Shown here: piece by piece, positions 1-4,741 of the stretch | Position numbering within the stretch: position 1 is the stretch's first letter | How the letters are laid out: each line of letters begins with the position of its first letter | From: Desulfobacteraceae bacterium | GTDB lineage: Bacteria > Desulfobacterota > Desulfobacteria > Desulfobacterales > SG8-13 | Direction of reading: 5' to 3' | NCBI GenBank assembly: GCA_029287875.1 | Contig: JARFQH010000228.1 | Span: 1-7,070, forward strand | DNA length: 7,070 bases | Position numbers and translations under genes: made by a program | Notes under the pieces: model-generated | Told to the model about the DNA's origin: nothing | Database searches by the model: none | Seen by the model: the letters and a program-made list of their open reading frames with translations, nothing else

Positions 1-1
1 A

Positions 2-586
2 GTCAAGCCGGATCTGATCGTGCTCGACATCATGCTGCCGGTCATCGATGGGCTTTCCGTTTTGCGGGCCATCCGGCTGGAGGACGAACGCCTGCCGATC
101 CTGATTCTGTCTGCCAAAGCCGCTTCGGACGACATTATCAAGGGCCTCTCCTGGGGCGTGGACGACTACCTGACCAAGCCGTTCAACCTGGAAGAGTTCC
201 TGTTGCGGGTGGATCGACTCATCAAGCGCGCCGCCTGGAACCAAAGAGATGCGCAAGCAGGCGCAACGACCGAGACCATCTACCGGTTCGGAGGGAACAC
301 GATCGATTTTGAAACCAGCACCGCCACCTGCCGGCAGGGCAACATCATTCTGACCGAGCAGGAGACCAAACTTATCAAACTGTTTATCGCAAATCGCGGA
401 AAACCCCTGTCACGCGCCATCCTCCTCGAGGTCGGGTGGGGATATACCCGCAACATCACGAGTCGAACGGTCGACAATTTCATCGTGCGCCTGCGCAAAT
501 ATTTCGAGGAAAATCCCCGTGAACCGCGCTATTTCAAGAGTTTGCGCTCGGTCGGGTACGTATTCGATCCCGACCCGCCCGGTTAA
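2..586 (+). CDS. OmpR/PhoB-family response regulator (5' end missing)
   Basis: A two-component DNA-binding response regulator; the reading frame is already open at base 2, so the N-terminal roughly 45 residues lie outside the window. The visible part starts KPDLIVLDIMLP. The Asp at 26-28 is the expected phospho-acceptor, the Ser codon at 110-112 (ILILSAKA) is the conserved Thr/Ser, and the Lys codon at 176-178 (DDYLTKPF) is the conserved Lys. After a linker rich in Arg, Gln and Ala comes a winged-helix effector domain (about 280-575): the region LTEQETKLIKLFIANRGKPLS, a recognition helix SRTVDNFIVRLRKYF, and the C-terminal hairpin wing RYFKSLRSVGYVF, all typical of the Trans_reg_C family. Such proteins are phosphorylated by a membrane histidine kinase and bind tandem direct repeats as dimers. 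No kinase is visible, so the signal is unknown. The GTG at 20 is an internal Val codon, not a start. A 5-bp GTGA-loop hairpin (606-619) follows the stop but has no T tract, so no terminator is called. Confidence 0.95.
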   Translation, partial: VKPDLIVLDIMLPVIDGLSVLRAIRLEDERLPILILSAKAASDDIIKGLSWGVDDYLTKPFNLEEFLLRVDRLIKRAAWNQRDAQAGATTETIYRFGGNTIDFETSTATCRQGNIILTEQETKLIKLFIANRGKPLSRAILLEVGWGYTRNITSRTVDNFIVRLRKYFEENPREPRYFKSLRSVGYVFDPDPPG

Positions 587-737
587 CAGAAGGGAGAGAC
601 AGACCCGGCCGTGAGGCCGACAACCGGATGACCCATTTTAAAATTTCTACCGATCGCAATTTATCTAAGGCCCCCAATATCCGATCAATTTCCACGATAT
701 CCCTTTGGCGTTTCGACTGTTTCTCGGCACAAACCTT

Positions 738-759
738 TTTGTAAAACATTTGTAAAACA
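738..759 (+). repeat. Perfect tandem 11-bp repeat, candidate response-regulator site
   Basis: TTTGTAAAACA occurs twice head to tail (738-748 and 749-759) with no gap. The 11-bp period is one helical turn and is the arrangement that OmpR/PhoB-type regulators favour. The pair ends 11 bases before the putative -35 box at 771, centred near -57 from the predicted start of transcription, a usual position for an activator. The repeat is seen directly. Binding by the neighbouring response regulator is inference. Confidence 0.55.
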
Positions 760-770
760 AGCCATCCATC

Positions 771-799
771 TTGTCATTCTCACCGCTTCCTTTTATCAT
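771..799 (+). promoter_or_regulatory. Sigma70-type promoter of the nitronate monooxygenase gene
   Basis: TTGTCA (771-776) and TATCAT (794-799) are separated by 17 bases. Each hexamer is one mismatch from consensus. Transcription would start near 806, giving a leader of about 90 nt before the ATG at 897. Confidence 0.6.
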
Positions 800-808
800 G
801 GTATAGTG

Positions 809-857
809 GGTTTAAAATCGATGGTCGGTTTCGACTATATCCGAGCCATTTTAAACC
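809..857. repeat. Inverted repeat in the presumed leader
   Basis: GGTTTAAAAT (809-818) and ATTTTAAACC (848-857) are perfect 10-bp inverted arms separated by 29 bases. They fall just after the predicted transcription start, so they could be an operator for a dimeric repressor or an AT-rich stem in the leader RNA. The direct repeat TAAAATCGA (813-821, 860-868) overlaps them. Confidence 0.4.
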
Positions 858-896
858 GATAAAATCGAAACAAAAACCTAAACCAAGGCAAACCAC

Positions 897-2072
897 ATGA
901 AACTAAATGAATTGCGGATCGGAAACCTTACCAGTCGACTTCCCATAGTCCAGGGTGGCATGGGCGTCGGCATATCGATGGCGGGTCTGGCTTCCGCAGT
1001 CGCCAATGAGGGCGGCATCGGTGTGATCTCTGCCGCCATTCCGGGTATTCACGAGCCTGATTTTGCGACAAACAGCGCCCGGGCCAACATCAGGGCCTTG
1101 AGAAACGAAATCAGAAAAGCGCGCAAAATGACCGACGGCGTCCTCGGCGTCAACGTGATGGTTGCGCTGACCGATTTCAGTGCCATGGTGCGGACATCCA
1201 TCGAAGAAGGCATCGATATCATCTTTTCTGGTGCCGGATTGCCACTGGACCTGCCGGGTTACCTCGTTGAAAAAGCCAAAACGAAACTGGTGCCGATCGT
1301 GTCGTCGGCAAGGGCGGCGAAAATCATCTGCCAGAAATGGCTGTCCCGCTTTAACTATCTGCCGGATGCAATGGTGGTGGAAGGCCCCAAGGCCGGTGGG
1401 CACATCGGTTTCAAGGCCGAACAGATCGACGACCCGGATTTCACCCTCGACCACCTGGTCACGGAGGTCATCGACGCGCTCAAGCCCTATGAATCCGGAC
1501 ACCAAAAGATACCGGTCATCGCGGCCGGCGGCGTCTACGGTGGCGAGAACATTCACTATTTTCTCAAATTAGGGGCCGCCGGCGTCCAGATGGGGACCCG
1601 TTTTGTGGCCACGCATGAATGCGATGCCGACGATGCTTTCAAGCAGGCCTATGTCGACGCCAAAGAGGAGGACATGGTGGTCATTAAAAGTCCGGTCGGA
1701 CTGCCGGGCAGGGTCATCCGCAATGACTTTACCGAGGCCGTGAATCAGGGCAAAAAGAAACCCTTCAAATGCCCCTTTCATTGCATCAAAACCTGCGATT
1801 CAAGCAAGAGTCCTTACTGCATCGCCATGGCGCTTGGCAATGCCCGCAAAGGCAAACTCAAGCATGGCTTTGCCTTTGCCGGAAAAAACGCTTACCGGGT
1901 CGAAAAGGTCGTGTCGGTGAAGGAGTTGATGACCACCCTGATGGAAGAGTTCGGCCGGGCGGCGGCGGAAAGTGACGTGCAGAAAGAGGAAGTATACAGG
2001 CGCTGCAATATAGACCTCGGACCGGGAACCCGTGTACCGCAAAAATGTGAAGATTCTGCTTGGCTTTTTTAA
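897..2072 (+). CDS. Nitronate monooxygenase / 2-nitropropane dioxygenase family flavoprotein
   Basis: A cytoplasmic FMN-dependent TIM-barrel enzyme of 391 residues. The family includes nitronate monooxygenases, which oxidise alkyl nitronates, and the related enoyl-ACP reductase FabK. Visible motifs: VQGGMGVGIS at 18-27 (first strand and FMN loop), GVNVMVA at 84-90, GPKAGGHIGF at 163-172 with His169 in the place of the family's catalytic His, and PVIAAGGVYGG (206-216) followed by GAAGVQMGTRF (227-236), which binds the FMN phosphate. A Cys-rich segment at 292-308 has spacing C-x3-C-x3-C-x7-C (Cys292, 296, 300, 308) and is followed by GNARKG. Classical fungal nitronate monooxygenases lack this; I recall it from anaerobe relatives. 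The ATG is preceded by AAGG at 8 bases, and the N-terminus MKLNELRIGN fits the family. The substrate cannot be told from sequence; detoxification of nitro compounds and a FabK-like reduction are both possible. It stands alone behind its own promoter, and no terminator follows it. Confidence 0.9.
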   Translation: MKLNELRIGNLTSRLPIVQGGMGVGISMAGLASAVANEGGIGVISAAIPGIHEPDFATNSARANIRALRNEIRKARKMTDGVLGVNVMVALTDFSAMVRTSIEEGIDIIFSGAGLPLDLPGYLVEKAKTKLVPIVSSARAAKIICQKWLSRFNYLPDAMVVEGPKAGGHIGFKAEQIDDPDFTLDHLVTEVIDALKPYESGHQKIPVIAAGGVYGGENIHYFLKLGAAGVQMGTRFVATHECDADDAFKQAYVDAKEEDMVVIKSPVGLPGRVIRNDFTEAVNQGKKKPFKCPFHCIKTCDSSKSPYCIAMALGNARKGKLKHGFAFAGKNAYRVEKVVSVKELMTTLMEEFGRAAAESDVQKEEVYRRCNIDLGPGTRVPQKCEDSAWLF

Positions 2073-2087
2073 TAAAAAGATTATTAT
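2060..2087 (+). promoter_or_regulatory. Possible promoter of the cold-shock gene
   Basis: TTGGCT (2060-2065) and TATTAT (2082-2087) with a 16-base spacer, beginning inside the last codons of the preceding gene. The -35 matches 4 of 6 and the -10 matches 5 of 6 consensus bases. Transcription would start near 2094, giving a leader of about 120 nt, similar in scale to the long leaders of cspA-type genes. Read-through from the upstream gene is the alternative. Confidence 0.35.
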
Positions 2088-2200
2088 GGATCCAATCAAT
2101 AAAGGTCTGTCCTTAATTGGCAGGCCGGTTTCGCACTGAAGGTAAGATCCATTTATCACAGTGGCACCTGCAGTCGGGGACCATGGGAAATTTAAAAGAA

Positions 2201-2206
2201 AGGAGG
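2201..2206 (+). promoter_or_regulatory. Strong ribosome binding site that fixes the cold-shock start
   Basis: A perfect AGGAGG lies 8 bases before the ATG at 2215. It rules out the upstream in-frame GTG at 2161, which would add an 18-residue tail unlike any cold-shock protein. Confidence 0.9.
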
Positions 2207-2214
2207 TTGTCACT

Positions 2215-2415
2215 ATGGCAAGTGGAACTGTGAAGTGGTTCAACGAAAAAAAAGGGTATGGTTTCATTGAATCCGAAGATGGAACGGATGTGTTCGTTCA
2301 TCATTCGGGTATCAATGCCACCGGTTTTAAAACGCTTCATGAAGGCGACCGTGTAACCTTTGACATTGAGAAGGGTCAAAAGGGTCCGGCGGCCGTCAAT
2401 GTGACCGTGGTTTAG
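2215..2415 (+). CDS. CspA-family cold-shock protein
   Basis: A 66-residue single-domain cold-shock protein, the normal length for the family. It forms an OB-fold that binds single-stranded RNA and DNA and is thought to melt mRNA structure in the cytoplasm. The start MASGTVKWFNEKKGYGFI contains the RNP1-type motif KGYGFI (residues 13-18), and DVFVHHSGI (25-33) contains the RNP2-type motif VFVHH. The aromatic surface residues Trp8, Phe9, Tyr15, Phe17, Phe27 and His29 are all present. The C-terminus (GDRVTFDIEKGQKGPAAVNV) is typical. It is a monocistronic unit with a strong AGGAGG, a leader of roughly 120 nt and an intrinsic terminator directly after it. Whether it is cold-induced cannot be read from sequence, since many paralogues are constitutive or stress-induced. 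Confidence 0.97.
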   Translation: MASGTVKWFNEKKGYGFIESEDGTDVFVHHSGINATGFKTLHEGDRVTFDIEKGQKGPAAVNVTVV

Positions 2416-2436
2416 ATTACCATTTTCCGGATTCGG

Positions 2437-2478
2437 AAGGGCACCCTCGCGTCAGAACGAGGTGTGCCCTTTTTATTT
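2437..2478 (+). terminator. Intrinsic terminator of the cold-shock gene
   Basis: A 13-bp stem is formed by 2437-2449 and 2458-2471 with one bulged T at 2463 and an 8-base loop, followed by TTTTTATTT (2470-2478). It begins 22 bases after the cold-shock stop codon. Confidence 0.88.
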
Positions 2479-2508
2479 AGAACGAAAATAGAATCAGACC
2501 CGCAAATA

Positions 2509-2536
2509 GAAATTTGAAACTTGAAACTCGAAACTC
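2509..2536 (+). repeat. Four tandem heptamers of the GAAACTC type
   Basis: GAAATTT, GAAACTT, GAAACTC and GAAACTC follow each other without gaps. The copies drift towards the left, as expected for a decaying microsatellite-like array. No function is evident. Confidence 0.7.
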
Positions 2537-2610
2537 AGAACCCTCAACCCGGAACCAGCGGTGGCTTAAGGACCCTGAGCGTTTAGTCGATAAAATCGAT
2601 GATATCCTTT

Positions 2611-2659
2611 AACTGACAAAACTGATCTAGCCGACTCAACGGGCTCAACTGACACAACC
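2611..2659 (+). repeat. Degenerate AACTGAC / CTCAAC repeat patch
   Basis: AACTGACA occurs at 2611-2618 and 2647-2654, AACTGAT at 2620-2626, and CTCAAC at 2635-2640 and 2644-2649. The units look related but are imperfect, consistent with an old expanded short repeat between genes. Confidence 0.45.
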
Positions 2660-2698
2660 GAACAAGGCAGGCACCTCCGACCGTATGAACGGTTTCGA

Positions 2699-2751
2699 AA
2701 GACGGCTGAAACTCGCCGCAACGGGCTCTAAACCCGGACCAGTCCCGTCTT
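2699..2751. repeat. Branched inverted-repeat block
   Basis: The outer arms AAGACGG (2699-2705) and CCGTCTT (2745-2751) enclose a small stem CGGG-CTCTAAA-CCCG (2722-2736). An alternative stem CGGC/GCCG (2703-2706, 2715-2718) competes with the outer pairing. It may be part of the 3' end of the radical SAM transcript (minus strand) or a small structured RNA. No promoter was found for the latter. Confidence 0.4.
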
Positions 2752-2763
2752 CAAATAATGAGT

Positions 2764-2799
2764 CCGGATGCACGCTTGCGGATCAGAGCGTCTATCCGG
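2764..2799 (-). terminator. Nested hairpin after the radical SAM gene, possible 3'-end structure
   Basis: CCGGAT (2764-2769) pairs with ATCCGG (2794-2799), and inside it ACGCT (2772-2776) pairs with AGCGT (2787-2791), leaving a symmetric 2x2 internal loop and a 10-base apical loop. It starts 28 bases beyond the stop codon of the minus-strand gene. On that strand the hairpin is followed by ACTCATTATTTG, AT-rich but without a true T run, so a strong intrinsic terminator is doubtful. An RNA-stabilising 3' hairpin is equally likely. Confidence 0.4.
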
Positions 2800-2826
2800 T
2801 GGCGTCTGGCAACATAAAGGCAAACG

Positions 2827-4563
2827 TCAGTCTCCGCTTGAAGGCTCCTGCAGCTTTTTGCGGCACCTTGCGGCCAATTCACGATCGCCAAGGGCCTGAT
2901 AGCAATCCAGTATAAACCGCATCACCTGCCGGTCGTTCTGAAACGGAAGCAGTCGGATTAGAGCGCTGTCGAATTGCCCTAAATTCAGGAGACTGATGCC
3001 CAGAGAGATGTTGAGAGGGTCGTGGTCGGGGAAATGCCGGACGGCCTCTTGGAGGATGTCACGCGCGGTATCGTGCCGTCCGGCCTTTTGAAGCAGGATA
3101 CCCAGACCCAGGAACGCCCGCGGATCTGGATGATAGCTCAGTGCTTTGCGGTACAGGAACTCGGCCAGCTGCGGCTTGTTCGGGATGGCCTCGACGGCGG
3201 CGTAATCCCCTTGGTCGAAGGTCATGGCCAGGCGGGAAAGAAAATCGGCATGCAGCGGGTAGAGATCTTTTTGCTCCACCAAATCGAGGGACCGCACGAA
3301 ATCCGGTAAATTTTCGTGGAAAGCGGCCCGCAGCATCCGGCCGAAAGACAACACCTGGTCCCGGTCGAGATTCGGATCGGTTTCGAAGTAAAGGATGTCT
3401 TCGATACGATCTAGCCATATGTCGTCGGTTACGCCGAAGAGCCGCCGATAAACGTCATACAGGGCAGTTCCGGGGAAAAGGTCGAGAATGTAGAAGACGG
3501 CCCCGAACGGTTTGATGCGGCGCATCAGCTCGATCGACTCCTGAATCGACTCACGGCTCTCGCCCGGGCAGCCATAGATGAAATAAGCTCGGGACAAAAT
3601 GCCGTAACGGGTGGTCAAGGAAAAGGCTTGCTCGATTTGAACGGTGGTGAAGGTTTTGTTCAGCAGACGCCGAATCTTCTCCGACCCGCTTTCCACGCCA
3701 AAGCTGATCTGGATGCACCCGGCTTTGCGCATCCAATACAGGATCTCCTCGTTGATCATATCGACCCGGGATATGGCCTGCCAGGTGATATCGAGACCGC
3801 GCTCGAGGATCAGACGGCATACCTCGATAACCTTTTGGCTGTTAACGGTGAAGGTATCGTCGCAAAAGAAAAAATGGCCCACGCCCTTCCGGTTCAAGAG
3901 TTCCAGCTGTTCCACAAAATACGCGGCGGAATGAAAGCGGACCCTGCGATGCCAGAATCCGGGGGAGCCACAGAAGGTGCAGTTTCCGGGACAACCGCGG
4001 GTGAGCGAAACGTGCTGGTAGGTAAAGAAACGGGCCGGGTTGGGCAGAGTGTCGAGACTGGCCACCGGTTGGGCCGGTTCGGCGCAAACCGGCTTGCCGT
4101 CGCGCCGCAGAGCGAGGCCGCCGACGGCCGGTATGTCGCTTGCCCGGCCGGATTCCAGGCAGCGGATAAGTTCGAGGAAGCAGACCTCCCCCTCCCCCAA
4201 GACGACGTAATCGATGTCGACGAAGTTGGCCAGCAAATGCTCCCACAAATAGGTGGCGCCGATGCCGCCGAAGACAATGTGCACGGCCGGGTCGATCTCG
4301 CGAGCGATCTTGGCGATATCGATTCCGCCCCACCGGTTGGCGTGCAGAATCGAAAACCCGATGATATCCGGCCTTGTTTTCTTCAACGCCTCCCGAATCT
4401 CCTGCGGCCTGCGGTGGATATCGTACCAGTTCAAAATCTCGACGTCGTGGCCGTGCTGCCGGCAAAGTGCCGCCACGAAAAAAATCCCCTGCGGCAACAC
4501 ACGGATCTCCTCGACGTGTACACGCTCTTCGAGAAAGTAGGGATAAATGAGCAGAATCTTCAT
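2827..4563 (-). CDS. B12-binding-domain radical SAM protein with C-terminal TPR region
   Basis: A 578-residue protein starting MKILLIYPYF. Residues 1-140 form a Rossmann-like cobalamin-binding domain (GFSILHANRWGG at 69-80, HIVFGGIGATY at 95-105, VDIDYVVLGEGE at 115-126). Residues 182-400 are the radical SAM core, with SLTRGCPGNCTFC holding Cys191, Cys195 and Cys198 (C-x3-C-x2-C) for the 4Fe-4S cluster that cleaves S-adenosylmethionine. ISFGVESGSE (286-295) is the family's SAM-contact strand, and YFIYGCPGES follows (327-336). From about 465 to 570 there are three helical pairs of TPR type (YRKALSYHPDPRAFLGLGIL, then AGRHDTARDILQEAVRHFP, then LGQFDSALIRLLP). Relatives act as methyltransferases or in ring and lipid chemistry; the substrate here is unknown. 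The frame extends 36 codons upstream, but the family N-terminus begins at this ATG. The ribosome binding site is weak (GAAAG about 10 bases upstream). A -10-like TATTAT lies at 4626-4621 without a clear -35. Confidence 0.93.
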   Translation of the reverse strand: MKILLIYPYFLEERVHVEEIRVLPQGIFFVAALCRQHGHDVEILNWYDIHRRPQEIREALKKTRPDIIGFSILHANRWGGIDIAKIAREIDPAVHIVFGGIGATYLWEHLLANFVDIDYVVLGEGEVCFLELIRCLESGRASDIPAVGGLALRRDGKPVCAEPAQPVASLDTLPNPARFFTYQHVSLTRGCPGNCTFCGSPGFWHRRVRFHSAAYFVEQLELLNRKGVGHFFFCDDTFTVNSQKVIEVCRLILERGLDITWQAISRVDMINEEILYWMRKAGCIQISFGVESGSEKIRRLLNKTFTTVQIEQAFSLTTRYGILSRAYFIYGCPGESRESIQESIELMRRIKPFGAVFYILDLFPGTALYDVYRRLFGVTDDIWLDRIEDILYFETDPNLDRDQVLSFGRMLRAAFHENLPDFVRSLDLVEQKDLYPLHADFLSRLAMTFDQGDYAAVEAIPNKPQLAEFLYRKALSYHPDPRAFLGLGILLQKAGRHDTARDILQEAVRHFPDHDPLNISLGISLLNLGQFDSALIRLLPFQNDRQVMRFILDCYQALGDRELAARCRKKLQEPSSGD

Positions 4564-4674
4564 GCTGTATCGGCTTTCGTATAATTGTGGTCTAAAAATC
4601 CCTTCCGTTATCGGTGACTTATAATATAGAGCCCCCAATTTCACCGAGAATGGCTGCCAATGATCCGCCACGAT

Positions 4675-4702
4675 TTGACATTTGACCGTGATAGCGTATC
4701 AT
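4675..4702 (+). promoter_or_regulatory. Sigma70-type promoter of the HAD/AIR-synthase fusion gene
   Basis: A perfect TTGACA (4675-4680) and TATCAT (4697-4702, one mismatch) with a 16-base spacer. Transcription would begin near 4709. This excludes the in-frame TTG at 4682, which would lie between the two boxes, and leaves a leader of about 33 nt to the ATG at 4742. The -10 is identical to that of the promoter at 771-799. Confidence 0.68.
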
Positions 4703-4741
4703 AAAACCAGTATTCAGTACCTTGCTTCGGGGAATTGCCGC

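Larger units (their letters stand above)
587..896. other. 310-base regulatory gap upstream of the nitronate monooxygenase gene
   Basis: No plausible gene lies here. It holds a small GTGA-loop hairpin (606-619), a palindrome ATTTTAAAAT (635-644), a tandem 11-bp repeat (738-759), a sigma70-like promoter (771-799) and a leader with an inverted repeat (809-857). The 10-mer CCATTTTAAA occurs at 633-642 and again at 846-855, and its core ATTTTAAA is inverted at 811-818, so one motif appears three times in this gap. The ribosome binding site for the next gene is AAGG at 885-888, 8 bases before the ATG. Confidence 0.7.
2479..2826. other. Gene-free stretch with short repeats and hairpins
   Basis: About 350 bases between the cold-shock terminator and the 3' end of the radical SAM gene. 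The left half is AT-rich and repetitive (heptamers at 2509-2536, degenerate AACTGAC/CTCAAC units at 2611-2659). The right half is GC-richer and full of inverted repeats: ACCGT-ATGA-ACGGT at 2680-2693, AAGACGG/CCGTCTT at 2699-2751 and a nested hairpin at 2764-2799. An open frame starting at 2685 runs into the opposite-strand gene. It has no ribosome binding site and no recognisable protein character, so I do not call it. Confidence 0.6.

Noticed and set aside
606..619. CGGCC-GTGA-GGCCG hairpin as terminator of the response regulator gene
   Set aside because: Only 5 bp and no T tract follows; it may be a minor 3' structure.
903..1556. Open frame of 217 codons antisense to the nitronate monooxygenase gene
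   Set aside because: His/Asp/Arg-rich shadow translation without family features.
2064..2080. CTTTTTTAATAAAAAG as terminator of the nitronate monooxygenase gene
   Set aside because: A weak AT-only stem with no GC hairpin before the T run. It overlaps the stop codon and more likely forms part of the cold-shock promoter.
2660..2800. A tRNA gene with anticodon CTA (pyrrolysine or suppressor)
   Set aside because: The anticodon-like and D-like stems exist, but TTCGAAA upstream has no partner for an acceptor stem, no 5-bp T stem flanks TTCAAAT at 2750-2756, and no CCA end is present.
2685..2915. Small 76-codon frame on the plus strand
   Set aside because: No ribosome binding site; it starts in the loop of a hairpin (ATGA between ACCGT and ACGGT) and runs into the 3' end of the opposite-strand gene.
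3628..4584. Long open frame of 318 codons on the plus strand opposite the radical SAM gene
   Set aside because: It is an antisense shadow in GC-rich coding DNA. Its translation has no domain character, and the minus strand carries clear radical SAM and B12 motifs.
4564..4671. Upstream ATG at 4671 for the radical SAM gene
   Set aside because: The extra 36 residues are unlike the family, whose domain begins at MKILLIYPYF; it is probably untranslated leader.
4682..4741. TTG at 4682 as start of the fusion protein
   Set aside because: It lies between the -35 and -10 boxes of the best promoter and has no ribosome binding site; the added residues do not look like part of a HAD domain.
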